Below, piece after piece: positions 11,148 through 20,865 of a stretch of DNA of 64,000 nt. The notes under the pieces are model-generated. The model was given only the letters and a program-made list of their open reading frames with translations. It searched no databases and had not been told where the DNA came from. The stretch spans positions 62,001 through 126,000 of the forward strand of contig CAJJBB010000008.1 in assembly GCA_905182305.1 (NCBI GenBank), in the 5' to 3' direction. Made by a program: the position numbers and the translations under genes. Every line of letters starts with the position of its first letter. The first letter of the stretch is position 1. The stretch is from Flavobacteria bacterium MS024-2A. GTDB taxonomy: Bacteria; Bacteroidota; Bacteroidia; Flavobacteriales; Flavobacteriaceae.

Positions 11148-11966
11148 ATGAAACATAAAATCTTAGAAGGAAAAAAAGGAATCATTTTTGGAGCTTTAGA
11201 TGATCAATCTATTGCTTGGAAAACTGCAGAGTCAATTGCAGATGCTGGTGGAAAGTTTGTTCTTACGAATGCTCCTGTAGCTCTAAGGATGGGAACTATA
11301 AATACACTAGCAGAAAAAACAGGTTCAAAAGTAATTGCTGCTGATGCAACAAGTATGGATGATTTAAATTCTTTAATAGATCAAGCTCAAGAAATTCTTG
11401 GAGGAAATCTTGACTTTGTTTTACATTCTATTGGTATGTCAGTTAATGTTAGAAAAGGAAAACATTACACTGATTTAAACCATGATTGGATGGCAAAAGG
11501 ATGGGATGTTTCGGCTGTTTCTTTTCATAAATTAATGCAATGCCTTTATAAGAAAGATGCAATGAATTCTTGGGGTAGTATCGTGGCACTTTCATACGTA
11601 GCCGCACAACGTACTTTTCCAAATTATAATGATATGGCTGATAATAAAGCATATTTAGAATCCATAGCTCGTAGTTTTGGATATTTCTTTGGAAAAAACA
11701 AAAAAGTTCGTGTCAATACTATTTCTCAGTCTCCAACCCTCACAACAGCTGGAAAAGGAGTTCAAGGTTTAGATAGCTTTTTGAATTATGCAGAGAAAAT
11801 GTCTCCATTAGGTAATGCTACTGCAAAAGAATGTGCAGACTATACGGTTTCATTATTTTCTGACTACACAAAAATGGTAACTCTTCAAAATTTATTTCAC
11901 GATGGAGGATTTTCTAATGTTGGGGTTAGTCAAGAGGTTATAGACTCCTTAAGTAATTCAGAATAA
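11148..11966 (+). CDS. fabI: FabI, NADH-dependent enoyl-ACP reductase
   Basis: FabI catalyses the last reduction of each fatty-acid elongation cycle and is the target of triclosan-type inhibitors. The 272-residue SDR protein has the N-terminal nucleotide region GIIFGALDDQSIAWK (11-25), HSIGMS (93-98) and the FabI catalytic pattern Y-x6-K as Tyr160 and Lys167 (YNDMADNK). The ending SQSPT...NLFHDGGFSNVG is typical of Bacteroidota FabI. It lies between recN and a YbbR gene, as in relatives. Confidence 0.95.
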   Translation: MKHKILEGKKGIIFGALDDQSIAWKTAESIADAGGKFVLTNAPVALRMGTINTLAEKTGSKVIAADATSMDDLNSLIDQAQEILGGNLDFVLHSIGMSVNVRKGKHYTDLNHDWMAKGWDVSAVSFHKLMQCLYKKDAMNSWGSIVALSYVAAQRTFPNYNDMADNKAYLESIARSFGYFFGKNKKVRVNTISQSPTLTTAGKGVQGLDSFLNYAEKMSPLGNATAKECADYTVSLFSDYTKMVTLQNLFHDGGFSNVGVSQEVIDSLSNSE

Positions 11967-11987
11967 GATTTATAGTAATGAAAAGTT

Positions 11988-12950
11988 ATGCAGTTAAAAA
12001 AAAATGAATTTGAAAAAGTTTTAAGGCAGCTTCCCACGAAGGATCGTTTTAAATTTTTCTTTTTATTTATTTTACTGTCTTTCATTTTTTGGTTTAGCAC
12101 CAAACTTTCAAACACTTATCAGATAGAGCAATCCTTTAGTATTCATTGGAACAATATTCCTAAAGGAATTGTTCTTAATCATGACTCTTCAGAATTAGTC
12201 TTGTCCATTACTGCAAGCGGAATAGAAATATTATGGTACCGTTTGTTTAAAAATAAGATTAATTTAGTTCTCAATAAAAATATCTTTATTGGCAAAGAGG
12301 CTTTTGTTTCAATTGATAATGAGCGTTTTAATATTCAACAACAGTTATTTGATAATACTATTTTAAATCAAATAACAACCCCTGTTATAAAAATAACTTA
12401 TGCAAGGCTAGGTGTTAAAAAAGTTAAAATTACTTCTGACCCCATTCTGAAATTTCGAGCTGGATATCTCAGTGATTCTCCCCTAACCATTAGTCCAGAC
12501 AGCCTATTAGTTAGAGGCTCACAAGATGTATTAGATACCTTGACAATCGTTAAAACAGTTTCTTTTATTATGGAGAATGTTTTTGAATCTTTTCAGAAAG
12601 TTATTGCTTTAGAGAATCTCACTAATCTTCAATTTGATATACAGGAAGTTAATATAAAGCAAGAGGTTTCACGGTATTCAGAAAAACAATTTATACTTCC
12701 GATTGAAATCATAAACATTCCCAAATCTGTTAAAGTAAAATTATTTCCTCCTACGGGAACCTTAAAAGCAACAATGCCATTGACATTACTAAATGGTTTT
12801 AATGCCAGGGACTTTATGTTAGTAGTCGATTATGAATTAATCTTAAAAAATGAATTAACTCACTTACCAATACGATTGGTGAAACAACCCAGTCAAGTGA
12901 AGAAAGTCATTTGGGAACCTAAAACAGTAAATTATCTAATAAGAAAATGA
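11988..12950 (+). CDS. YbbR-like domain protein, membrane anchored
   Basis: A 320-residue protein with a short cytoplasmic basic N-terminus, one membrane helix (FFFLFILLSFIFWFSTKLS, about 24-42) and an extracytoplasmic part made of YbbR-like beta repeats: IEQSFSIHWNNIP near 46, KVKITSDPILKFRAGY near 147, FILPIEIINIP near 235. In Firmicutes YbbR (CdaR) proteins modulate the diadenylate cyclase CdaA. No cdaA is in this window, so that role is only a possibility. The last codons overlap coaE by 4 bases, implying coupling. Confidence 0.75.
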   Translation: MQLKKNEFEKVLRQLPTKDRFKFFFLFILLSFIFWFSTKLSNTYQIEQSFSIHWNNIPKGIVLNHDSSELVLSITASGIEILWYRLFKNKINLVLNKNIFIGKEAFVSIDNERFNIQQQLFDNTILNQITTPVIKITYARLGVKKVKITSDPILKFRAGYLSDSPLTISPDSLLVRGSQDVLDTLTIVKTVSFIMENVFESFQKVIALENLTNLQFDIQEVNIKQEVSRYSEKQFILPIEIINIPKSVKVKLFPPTGTLKATMPLTLLNGFNARDFMLVVDYELILKNELTHLPIRLVKQPSQVKKVIWEPKTVNYLIRK

Positions 12951-13528
12951 AAGTTATTGGATTAACAGGTGGTATTGGTAGCGGTAAAACAACTCTTTTG
13001 AGGTGGTTTGAGACTCAAAATATTCCGTGTTTTGAATCAGATGATGTTGCGAAGACTCTGCTTAATTCTTCACTTAAATCTTTTGTTAGCAAAGCTTTTG
13101 GAAATAACATATACAATTCATCGGGTATATTAGATCGAAAAAAGTTAGCGGCTCGAGTCTTTAATGATCCAAAAGAACTGGCTAAGTTAAACGCAATTGT
13201 TCATCCAGCAGTGGAGAAAGCTTTTAAAGATTTCAGACAAAAATATAAAGAAGATTCGATTATAATTAAAGAAGCTGCTATTTTATTTGAGTCAGGGGGG
13301 TATGAGAATTGTGATGCTATAATCTTAGTTATTGCATCTGAAGAAAGTAGAATTCAAAGAGTTGTAAAGCGAGATAATATCAAAAAAAACGATGTTGAAG
13401 CTAGAATTAAACTCCAGTGGTCAGATGATAAAAAGAAATTGCTATCTGATTATTTAATCCAAAATGAATATCTTGAAACTGCATTAGATCAAGCAAAAAA
13501 AATTCTTAACTCTTTGCTTAATGTTTAA
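12947..13528 (+). CDS. coaE: CoaE, dephospho-CoA kinase
   Basis: CoaE phosphorylates the 3'-hydroxyl of dephospho-CoA, the final step of coenzyme A synthesis. The 193-residue protein has the P-loop GGIGSGKTT (8-16), the substrate segment FESDDVAKTLL (about 29-39), and the lid region HPAVEKAF...KEAAILFESGGY. It overlaps the YbbR gene by 4 bases and completes the CoA pathway begun by coaBC in the same run. It is followed by a 115-base gap. Confidence 0.94.
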   Translation: MKVIGLTGGIGSGKTTLLRWFETQNIPCFESDDVAKTLLNSSLKSFVSKAFGNNIYNSSGILDRKKLAARVFNDPKELAKLNAIVHPAVEKAFKDFRQKYKEDSIIIKEAAILFESGGYENCDAIILVIASEESRIQRVVKRDNIKKNDVEARIKLQWSDDKKKLLSDYLIQNEYLETALDQAKKILNSLLNV

Positions 13529-13643
13529 TTTAAAAGCATTAACATAGTTTTAGGTTTTTTTGTCAATTAAAAAATTGAAATTTGTGTTAAATAATAAATA
13601 ACCAAATTTACATTCTATTAAAAGATGTATTGAGATTAATTAT

Positions 13644-15233
13644 ATGAAGAAGAGTTTATTTATTTCCTTAGTTAGTTTTATGATCATTTCTATCATGGGA
13701 ATTGTTGTGTTACAAGGGTATTGGATATTTTCAGCATGGAATGATAAAGAAAAAGAGTTTTCACTTGCTGTTCAGCAGTCTCTTCAGATTATTGCAGAGG
13801 AAATTCAAGAACGTGAATTGTCAGACTATATAACCACCTATGAAAGTTTAATAGATTCTTTAGAGACTCCTGATGATGCTAGTTTCGCAAGTGTTTTTTT
13901 GTTTTTAGATGAAGACAAAACCAATAACCTTATTTCTTATTATGCATACGGAATATTAGAGGAGGACTACAACATTACTCCCTATTTAGATCCAAAACTT
14001 GGAGATACAATAAAAACTATGACTGATGTAAAACAAGTTAAAAACACAACAATCATTAATAAAAATGATGTTTTTGATCGTGAAAATAATATTGCAAACT
14101 CTATAGAAAAAATTAAGACTATTGACCGCATGAATATTGCAAATCAACGTATTAGAAATGCTTTTAAAGATTACACTTCTAATACTCCAATTCATAAACG
14201 ATTGAATATTGATGAACTTGACTTTGTTTTAAAACGCGAGTTTGATGCAAAGAAGATTGTAACCCCCTACGAATTTGGTATTTATAACGATGGACTTTCT
14301 ACCAAAATCAGATCAAATAACTATGCTGAGGAACAAGAAGGGTTTCGCTATTCAACTCCAATTTTTAACGATAAAAATGCTTTGATTAATTATGAGTTAG
14401 TGGTTTCTTTTCCGCAAAAAGATGGATATGTTTTTTCTTCCATTATAGGCATAGGAGGGTTGACCTTTTTTCTGACTCTTTTTATTGTTTTGGTATCTAG
14501 TAGTGCTCTTTATCAAATCATTCATCAAAAGAAAATTTCAGAGATTAAAACAGATTTCATTAACAATATGTCTCACGAGTTTAAAACACCTATTGCCACG
14601 ATCAGTCTAGCTTTAGATGCCATTTCAAACCCTAAGTCAATTGTAGCTCCAGAAAAAGTAGCAAAATATGTTAAAATGATTAGAGAAGAGAATGGCAGGA
14701 TGCTTTCTCAGGTAGAGAATGTTTTACGTATTTCTCAGTTAGAACGAAGTAACGAAACAATTCAAAGATCATCTCTCAACCTTCATGAAATCGTTCAGGA
14801 TGCCATTCATCATACTGATTTGATTTTTAAAAATAAATCCGGAAAATTACAAACTCAATTTAAAGCATCAAATAGTATAGTGTTTGCAAATAAAAGTCAC
14901 ATGACAAATGTTGTGGTTAATTTATTGGATAATGCTATAAAATATTGTGAAATAAAACCTAGTGTTAAAGTTGAAACTTTAAATGAGGGCAATAATTTTA
15001 TTTTAAAGGTAATAGATAATGGTATAGGTATGACTCCTTTGATTCAAAAGAAAATTTTCGATAAATTTTATCGTGCTACTTCAGGAAATATTCACACTAC
15101 AAAGGGTCATGGACTTGGACTCGCTTATGTTAAACGCATAGTCGATCTTCACAAAGGCCAAATCAATCTAGAAAGTAAAGAAAACGTCGGAACTAAATTT
15201 ATCCTAACCTTTCCAATTAATAAATTCAGATAA
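13644..15233 (+). CDS. Membrane sensor histidine kinase, RprX-like
   Basis: A 529-residue sensor kinase. A first membrane helix (about 5-28) is followed by an extracytoplasmic sensor region to about 260 and a second helix near 265-290 (IIGIGGLTFFLTLFIVLV). The cytoplasmic HisKA H-box SHEFKTPI has its phospho-accepting His at about 310. The HATPase boxes are NLLDNAIKY (about 425), DNGIGM (about 458) and GHGLGLAYVK (about 487). The ligand is unknown. A response regulator follows 22 bases downstream, so the pair forms a two-component system; domain order matches the Bacteroides RprX/RprY pair. Confidence 0.93.
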   Translation: MKKSLFISLVSFMIISIMGIVVLQGYWIFSAWNDKEKEFSLAVQQSLQIIAEEIQERELSDYITTYESLIDSLETPDDASFASVFLFLDEDKTNNLISYYAYGILEEDYNITPYLDPKLGDTIKTMTDVKQVKNTTIINKNDVFDRENNIANSIEKIKTIDRMNIANQRIRNAFKDYTSNTPIHKRLNIDELDFVLKREFDAKKIVTPYEFGIYNDGLSTKIRSNNYAEEQEGFRYSTPIFNDKNALINYELVVSFPQKDGYVFSSIIGIGGLTFFLTLFIVLVSSSALYQIIHQKKISEIKTDFINNMSHEFKTPIATISLALDAISNPKSIVAPEKVAKYVKMIREENGRMLSQVENVLRISQLERSNETIQRSSLNLHEIVQDAIHHTDLIFKNKSGKLQTQFKASNSIVFANKSHMTNVVVNLLDNAIKYCEIKPSVKVETLNEGNNFILKVIDNGIGMTPLIQKKIFDKFYRATSGNIHTTKGHGLGLAYVKRIVDLHKGQINLESKENVGTKFILTFPINKFR

Positions 15234-15255
15234 CCCTCCCTTAAAACAAAAGAAA

Positions 15256-15957
15256 ATGAAAGGTTCAAATAAAAAGATATTAATAGTTGAAGATGATCCG
15301 AATTTTGGAAGTATTTTAAAGGAATACCTGACTATAAACGACTATGATATTACCCTTGCCAAAAATGGTATTGAAGGATTTGAAAAGTTCAAAAAAGATG
15401 ATTTTGATCTTTGTATACTTGATGTTATGATGCCTTACAAGGATGGTTTCACATTAGCAAAAGAAATACGTGAGATAAATGATAGCGTACCTATTTTCTT
15501 TTTGACAGCTAAAAATTTAAAAGATGATGTATTAAAAGGCTTTAAAGTTGGAGGTGATGATTATCTAACCAAGCCATTTGATTCAGAGGTCCTTTTAGCA
15601 AAAATAAAGGCTGTTTTAAACCGCCAATCTCTGCCTGATTTTCCTACAAGTGATGAATTTGAATTTATTTTCAGTGAGTTTTCTTTTAATTCTAAACTTC
15701 GCACCTTAATTCATAATGGTGGTTCAACAATTAAGTTATCTCCCAAAGAAAATCAATTATTACGCTTGCTAGTTATAAACATCAACGATTTACTTACAAG
15801 AGAGGTAGCTTTAAATAAAATTTGGAGAGATGACAACTATTTTACATCCAGAAGTATGGATGTTTATATTGCTAAATTAAGAAAATATTTAGTTGTCGAC
15901 AGGAAAGTTCAGATTTTAAATATTCACGGTGAAGGCTTTCGATTAGTTATCGTTTAG
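15256..15957 (+). CDS. OmpR-family response regulator, RprY-like
   Basis: A 233-residue regulator. The receiver domain has acidic residues at VEDDP, the phosphorylatable Asp56 in LDVMMP, Thr/Ala in FLTAKN and Lys in TKPF. A winged-helix DNA-binding domain (about 135-233) ends with SRSMDVYIAKLRKYL...GEGFRLV, the OmpR/PhoB signature. It is the partner of the kinase just upstream. Its last 11 bases overlap the 3' end of xerD on the opposite strand, leaving no room for a conventional terminator. Confidence 0.93.
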   Translation: MKGSNKKILIVEDDPNFGSILKEYLTINDYDITLAKNGIEGFEKFKKDDFDLCILDVMMPYKDGFTLAKEIREINDSVPIFFLTAKNLKDDVLKGFKVGGDDYLTKPFDSEVLLAKIKAVLNRQSLPDFPTSDEFEFIFSEFSFNSKLRTLIHNGGSTIKLSPKENQLLRLLVININDLLTREVALNKIWRDDNYFTSRSMDVYIAKLRKYLVVDRKVQILNIHGEGFRLVIV

Positions 15958-16855
15958 AACCATCTCTAGGATGAAAACGTTCAATTACACTACGTAAATG
16001 TTGTGTGTCTAAATGAGTATATACTTCTGTAGTAGTAATATTCTCATGTCCCATTAAGATCTGAATGGTTCTTATATCAGCACCATTCTCTAAAAGGTGA
16101 GTTGCAAAAGAATGGCGAAAGGTGTGTGGGCCAATTTTTTTTTTAATATCTGCTTTTAAAGCTAATTGCTTTATAATTGTAAAAATCATTTGTCTGGTTA
16201 AGATTTTGCCATTTCTGTTCAAAAAAACAATATCCTGATAAACTGAATCAATATTTTGTTGTGTTCTGGAATTATTAATATAGAATAATATAAATTTTTT
16301 AGTGAATTTCCCCATAGGGACTAATCTTTGTTTGTTTCCCTTGCCAGTAACCCGAATTAAATTTTCTTGAAAGAATAAATTTGATAAACTCAAATTTACA
16401 AGTTCAGAAACACGAATTCCACTCCCATAGAGCATTTCTAGCATTGCTCTATTTCTAAAGCCTTGAGGGTGTCCTAAATCTATTTGTTCTAACAATAAAT
16501 CTACTTCATTGAGATCTAAAACATCAGGTAATTTTCTGCCTAATTTTGGTGCTTCAATTAGATCAGTTGGGTTAGAGACTCTATATGACTCAAATATCAT
16601 ATAGTCAAAAAAACTTCGTAAGCCAGAAAGTCTTCGAGCTTGGGTATTTGGACTTAATAATTTTGCTGTTTCATAAATGAAGGTTTGGACAGATGACAAA
16701 TCACAATCTATTGGATTTTTAGTGATATTTTCATCAATTAAAAACTTCTCAAAACCAAGAACATCTAATGTGTAGCTTTCTATAGAGCTTTCAGAAAGAC
16801 CTCTTTCAATTTTAAGATACATTCGATAATCTGCAATGGCTTTTTTCCAATTCAC
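15947..16855 (-). CDS. xerD: XerD-type tyrosine recombinase
   Basis: XerC/XerD recombinases resolve chromosome dimers at dif near the divisome. The 302-residue protein has the N-terminal SAM-like core-binding domain and the full catalytic set: Arg148, Lys172, His244, Arg247, His270 and Tyr279. Size and isolation beside housekeeping genes (divergent from aroQ) fit the chromosomal Xer recombinase, not a mobile-element integrase. The choice of XerD over XerC is by overall resemblance only. Confidence 0.9.
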   Translation of the reverse strand: MNWKKAIADYRMYLKIERGLSESSIESYTLDVLGFEKFLIDENITKNPIDCDLSSVQTFIYETAKLLSPNTQARRLSGLRSFFDYMIFESYRVSNPTDLIEAPKLGRKLPDVLDLNEVDLLLEQIDLGHPQGFRNRAMLEMLYGSGIRVSELVNLSLSNLFFQENLIRVTGKGNKQRLVPMGKFTKKFILFYINNSRTQQNIDSVYQDIVFLNRNGKILTRQMIFTIIKQLALKADIKKKIGPHTFRHSFATHLLENGADIRTIQILMGHENITTTEVYTHLDTQHLRSVIERFHPRDGSKR

Positions 16856-16911
16856 TCAGTCTGTTTTATGGGATTCAATCTAATTTATATACTTTTACTA
16901 AAATAATAAAA

Positions 16912-17343
16912 ATGAAGATTAGTATTATTAACGGTCCAAATTTAAATCTTTTAGGTACACGAGAGACTTCAATATATGGGGATCAGTCATTTATGACATA
17001 TTTTGATTCACTTAAACTAAAATTCCCAGAAATTATATTTGACTATTTTCAATCAAATGTCGAGGGCGAATTGATTAATAAACTTCATGAAATTGGTTTT
17101 TCTGCTGATGCAATTTTATTAAATGCAGGAGCATATACCCATACTTCAGTTGCTATTGGTGATGCAATTAAAGCAATAGACTCTTCTGTGATTGAAGTTC
17201 ATATATCGAATACTTTCGCTAGAGAAGATTTTAGACACACCTCTTTTATTACTCCTGTAGCAAAAGGACTAATTATAGGTTTTGGACTAGATTCTTATCG
17301 TCTAGCAGTGGAGAGTGTAAAAAAACAATTTTTCACTAAATAA
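16912..17343 (+). CDS. aroQ: AroQ, type II 3-dehydroquinate dehydratase
   Basis: AroQ dehydrates 3-dehydroquinate in the shikimate pathway to aromatic amino acids. The 143-residue protein shows NGPNLNLLGTRE (7-18), with the flexible-loop Arg17 and catalytic Tyr22, then NAGAYTHTSVAIGDAI and EVHISN with the catalytic His. It is divergent from xerD (56-base gap). A near-match TACTTTTA lies about 20 bases upstream. No other shikimate genes are nearby. Confidence 0.95.
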   Translation: MKISIINGPNLNLLGTRETSIYGDQSFMTYFDSLKLKFPEIIFDYFQSNVEGELINKLHEIGFSADAILLNAGAYTHTSVAIGDAIKAIDSSVIEVHISNTFAREDFRHTSFITPVAKGLIIGFGLDSYRLAVESVKKQFFTK

Positions 17344-17357
17344 TATCATTTTCAAAA

Positions 17358-18821
17358 TTATTTTTTATCAAGACGGTAATTTAAAGGTGGATTACGATTA
17401 CCAAGTAAAGCTTTGTATACGAAATTAGTTCCCCTTCTTTTAGTTAATTCTTCATCAGCTTTTTCAATAATTTCTGGGTTCATAAATAAATCAATAGCTG
17501 TAAGGGTTAGTGTTTTTATTGCTACCATCATTCCTTTTTCACCAATACTAGTTCCTCCCGCAGCAACTGCCTGCCAACTATGAGCTCCTGTTCCTGGCAC
17601 CCATGTAGCGGCACCCATTTCTGTAGTAGGGCGTATCCAACTAATATCGCCCACATCTGTAGAACCGCCATGCCCTTTTTCTGTGATTTTATAGGGTTCT
17701 ATTTCTAGAGCAGATTCTGGAGTTAAGTTTTTAAAGTCATAAGTTTTCATAATAGTAGTTGCAAATTTCTGTTCTTTTTCAGTGTAACTAACCCCTCCTA
17801 CAATTTCAAGATTTGAGTGCATTAATTGTCCAAGCGTTTTATTTGGAAGTTTATTGAAATAGCCTGTGATGATTTCATAGTTTACTTCAGTTTCCGTTCC
17901 CATCGCTGCAGCTTTAGCACTATTAATAACTCGATCAAGCATATTACTACATTCCGTCATATCAGGATGTCTAACGATATAGGCTACCTCAGCTGCTGCT
18001 GGAACAATGTTAGGGGCTTTAGATCCGTCTAAAATCGCATAATGTATTCTAGAATCAGGAGTTACATGTTCACGCATCATATTTATCATATAGTTTAAAG
18101 TTTCCACTCCATCTAAAGCACTTCTTCCTTCCCAAGGAGCTCCAGCTGCATGTGCAGCAATCCCTTTAAATTTAAAACGGATTGCTACTGCTGCTAATGA
18201 AGAATCTGAGTTTGCTGAGTTTCTATCACTTGGATGCCAAGATAATACAGCTGATGCATCATCAAAAAGGCCAGCACGGACCATGTATACTTTTCCACCT
18301 CCACCTTCTTCGGCAGGTGTTCCATAAAGGCGAACTGTTCCAGGTGTCCCCGTATCTTTAAGCCAATTTTTAATATGAATAGCTGCAGCTAATGATCCTG
18401 CTCCAAATAAATGATGACCACAGGCATGACCTGCTGTTTTTCCTTTCAGCATTTTTTTTTCTGGAACTGCTGCTTGTGACATTCCTGGAAGTGCATCATA
18501 CTCTGAAAGTAAAGCGATAATAGGTCCTTCTTTTCCATATTCTGCTATAAATGCAGTTGGCATTCCAGCTACTCCAGAAGTAATAGAAAAGCCTTCTTTT
18601 TTTAATACTTTCCTTAGTAGTGTGCTACTTTTTTCTTCTAAAAACCCCAATTCAGCTAACTCCCAAATATTATTCGCAATATCTTTAAAAGTATCAGAAC
18701 TTTTTTCTATTTCTAAAAGAATTTCTTCTTTACTTGTTGTTAGTTCTTGTGCTGCAGAGTAAAACGAAACAAAGAGCAATATTTTAAAAGTGTATTTGTA
18801 AAGCTGTTTTGTTATAATCAT
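17358..18821 (-). CDS. Exported M20 family amidohydrolase/peptidase
   Basis: A 487-residue zinc hydrolase of the M20 family, closest in style to AbgB/p-aminobenzoyl-glutamate hydrolase-like amidohydrolases. Visible metal and catalytic segments are SEYDALPG (106-113), GHACGHH (131-137) and PAEEGGGG near 170. A dimerisation domain is inserted (AVAIRFKFKGIAAHAAG), and a C-terminal HGGSTDVGDISW carries a late metal ligand. The N-terminus has a Sec signal peptide (FKILLFVSFYSAAQ), so it acts outside the cytoplasm. The substrate is unknown. It is convergent with aroQ. Confidence 0.88.
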   Translation of the reverse strand: MIITKQLYKYTFKILLFVSFYSAAQELTTSKEEILLEIEKSSDTFKDIANNIWELAELGFLEEKSSTLLRKVLKKEGFSITSGVAGMPTAFIAEYGKEGPIIALLSEYDALPGMSQAAVPEKKMLKGKTAGHACGHHLFGAGSLAAAIHIKNWLKDTGTPGTVRLYGTPAEEGGGGKVYMVRAGLFDDASAVLSWHPSDRNSANSDSSLAAVAIRFKFKGIAAHAAGAPWEGRSALDGVETLNYMINMMREHVTPDSRIHYAILDGSKAPNIVPAAAEVAYIVRHPDMTECSNMLDRVINSAKAAAMGTETEVNYEIITGYFNKLPNKTLGQLMHSNLEIVGGVSYTEKEQKFATTIMKTYDFKNLTPESALEIEPYKITEKGHGGSTDVGDISWIRPTTEMGAATWVPGTGAHSWQAVAAGGTSIGEKGMMVAIKTLTLTAIDLFMNPEIIEKADEELTKRRGTNFVYKALLGNRNPPLNYRLDKK

Positions 18822-19014
18822 AGAAAGTATTTTAAAAAAATAAATATTTTAATTTCCAAAACGTTAATTAGTTTTAATTCATGAAAATACTTTATTTCTT
18901 TTAAAAAAGGGGTTTGAATCTTTTTGATTTTTTTTATTAATAGGGGTGAGGATGACGATCTTATAATCTCTTATTTTATGCTTTTGTGTGTTGAATAGTA
19001 TTTAAAATATCTAC

Positions 19015-20403
19015 CTATAAATGAATTACTTCACCATAAGCATCAGCTACCGCCTCCATTACAGCCTCACTCATTGTAGGGTGTGGATGAACAGTTTTTA
19101 GAACTTCGTGACCAGTTGTTTCTAACTTTCTGCCCAATACAGCTTCCGCAATCATATCGGTTACTCCTACACCTATCATATGACAGCCTAACCATTCCCC
19201 ATACTTAGCGTCAAAAATTACTTTCACAAAGCCTTCAGATGTTCCACCAGCCTGAGCTTTTCCAGATGCTGAAAACGGAAATTTTCCTACTTTAATATCA
19301 TACCCCTTTTCTTTAGCTTGGGCTTCGGTAAGTCCAACAGATGCAATTTCTGGGAAACAATAGGTACACCCTGGAATATTCCCATAATCAAGTGCTTCAA
19401 CTGCCATTCCACTAATTTTTTCCACACATAATATTCCCTCAGCAGAAGCTACATGAGCTAGTGCTTGCCCTGATGTTACATCACCAATGGCATAGTATCC
19501 AGGAAGATTGGTTTGGTAAAAGTCGTTTACTAAAATTTTATCACGGTCTATTGCAATGCCTACATTTTCTAGGCCTAAGTTTTCAATATTTGTTTTAATT
19601 CCGACCGCAGAAAGAACAATATCTGTTTTAATTTTTTCTTCTCCTTTCGCTGTTTTTACAAATGCTGTCACTCCTTTTCCTTTAGTATCTACTCCTGTTA
19701 CTTCTGCATTAGTGAGGATGTTAATACCACTCTTTTTGAAGGAACGCTCTAGTTGTTTAGAAACCTCTTCGTCTTCAATAGGAACAATGCGGTCTTGATA
19801 TTCTATAATGGTTACTTCTGATCCCATGGCGTTGTAAAAATAGGCAAATTCAATACCTATTGCACCAGACCCTACGATAATGATTTTTTTCGGCTGTTTA
19901 GGTAAGGTCATAGCTTCACGATAGCCAATAACTTTTTTTCCGTCTTGAGGAAGAGAAGGTAGTTCGCGAGAGCGAGCTCCTGTTGCTATAATTATATTTG
20001 AAGCACTGTATTCTTCTGTTCTATCATTTTGAGTTATACTCACCTTTTTACCTGTAAGAATTTTACCATGCCCTTTTAAGACATCAATTTTATTTTTTTT
20101 CATTAAAAACTGAACTCCTTTACTCATTCCAGCGGCAACATTGCGACTTCGGTTTACAACGGCATCAAAATCCTTATCATATTCTTTAACACTTAAGCCA
20201 TAATCTCCAGCGTGCTTAAGGTATTCGAAAACTTGTGCGGATTTTAAGAGCGCTTTTGTGGGTATACATCCCCAATTTAAACAAACACCTCCTAAACTTT
20301 CTTTTTCTACGATGGCAGTTTTAAAACCAAGTTGTGAGGCACGAATAGCGGTTACGTAACCTCCAGGGCCACTTCCTACTACAATAATATCATATGAACT
20401 CAT
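19015..20403 (-). CDS. lpdA: Dihydrolipoyl dehydrogenase (E3)
   Basis: The E3 flavoenzyme reoxidises dihydrolipoamide in 2-oxoacid dehydrogenase and glycine-cleavage complexes; gcvT at 43.4-44.5 kb encodes one possible partner. The 462-residue protein has the FAD site VVGSGPGGYV, the redox disulphide GGVCLNWGCIPTK, the NAD site GSGAIGIEFA, AIGDVT, and the C-terminal HPHPTMSEAVMEA with the catalytic His-Glu. A TAnnTTTG box lies 22 bases upstream. The 193-base gap before the M20 gene downstream holds nothing recognisable. Confidence 0.95.
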   Translation of the reverse strand: MSSYDIIVVGSGPGGYVTAIRASQLGFKTAIVEKESLGGVCLNWGCIPTKALLKSAQVFEYLKHAGDYGLSVKEYDKDFDAVVNRSRNVAAGMSKGVQFLMKKNKIDVLKGHGKILTGKKVSITQNDRTEEYSASNIIIATGARSRELPSLPQDGKKVIGYREAMTLPKQPKKIIIVGSGAIGIEFAYFYNAMGSEVTIIEYQDRIVPIEDEEVSKQLERSFKKSGINILTNAEVTGVDTKGKGVTAFVKTAKGEEKIKTDIVLSAVGIKTNIENLGLENVGIAIDRDKILVNDFYQTNLPGYYAIGDVTSGQALAHVASAEGILCVEKISGMAVEALDYGNIPGCTYCFPEIASVGLTEAQAKEKGYDIKVGKFPFSASGKAQAGGTSEGFVKVIFDAKYGEWLGCHMIGVGVTDMIAEAVLGRKLETTGHEVLKTVHPHPTMSEAVMEAVADAYGEVIHL

Positions 20404-20425
20404 GAAGTATAATTTAAATTCATTG

Positions 20426-20433
20426 CAAATTTA
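20426..20433 (-). promoter_or_regulatory. Candidate -7 box TAAATTTG for lpdA
   Basis: On the minus strand TAAATTTG (followed by CA) matches TAnnTTTG and lies 22 bases before the lpdA ATG, in the short gap after the msrB stop. A TTG is present but only about 12 bases upstream, closer than the usual 17-20. Confidence 0.35.
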
Positions 20434-20457
20434 CAAAACTGATAACAATTTTAAGTC

Positions 20458-20865
20458 TTATTTCTTCTCCTTTGAGAAATCAATACTGGCAGCATTAACG
20501 CAATACCGTTCTCCTGTAGAAGTTGGACCATCATTAAATAAATGCCCTTGATGTCCACCACAATTAGCACAAACTATTTCTGTACGTAGCATCCCATGGC
20601 TATTGTCTTTTATATATTCTATAGCGTCAGGAAGTGCTGCATCATAAGAAGGCCACCCACAGCTACTGTTGAATTTTGAACCAGAAGTATATAGAGGATT
20701 TCCACAGCCTTTGCAGGTATATGTTCCAGTTTCGTAGTGATCATTGAAAATACCAGTAAATGGAAGTTCAGTTCCCTTCCCTATTAATATCTTAAATTCA
20801 TCACTACTCAATTCTTTCTTCCATTCAGCCTCTGTTTTTGAAATTTTATAAACCTTATTTTTCAT
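20458..20865 (-). CDS. msrB: MsrB, methionine-R-sulfoxide reductase (cytoplasmic)
   Basis: MsrB repairs oxidised methionine (R-sulfoxide). The 135-residue protein has two zinc Cys pairs (Cys51/54, Cys99/102), the resolving Cys69 in CGWPS and the catalytic Cys122 in RYCVN. There is no signal peptide. Its start overlaps the end of the upstream msrB paralogue by 11 bases, so the two are translated from one message. The shared architecture and order suggest a local duplication followed by different targeting. Confidence 0.93.
   Translation of the reverse strand: MKNKVYKISKTEAEWKKELSSDEFKILIGKGTELPFTGIFNDHYETGTYTCKGCGNPLYTSGSKFNSSCGWPSYDAALPDAIEYIKDNSHGMLRTEIVCANCGGHQGHLFNDGPTSTGERYCVNAASIDFSKEKK

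Noticed and set aside
15947-16855. xerD gene as the integrase of a mobile element
   Set aside because: It is flanked by housekeeping genes, has the length and residues of chromosomal Xer recombinases, and no att repeats or cargo are present.
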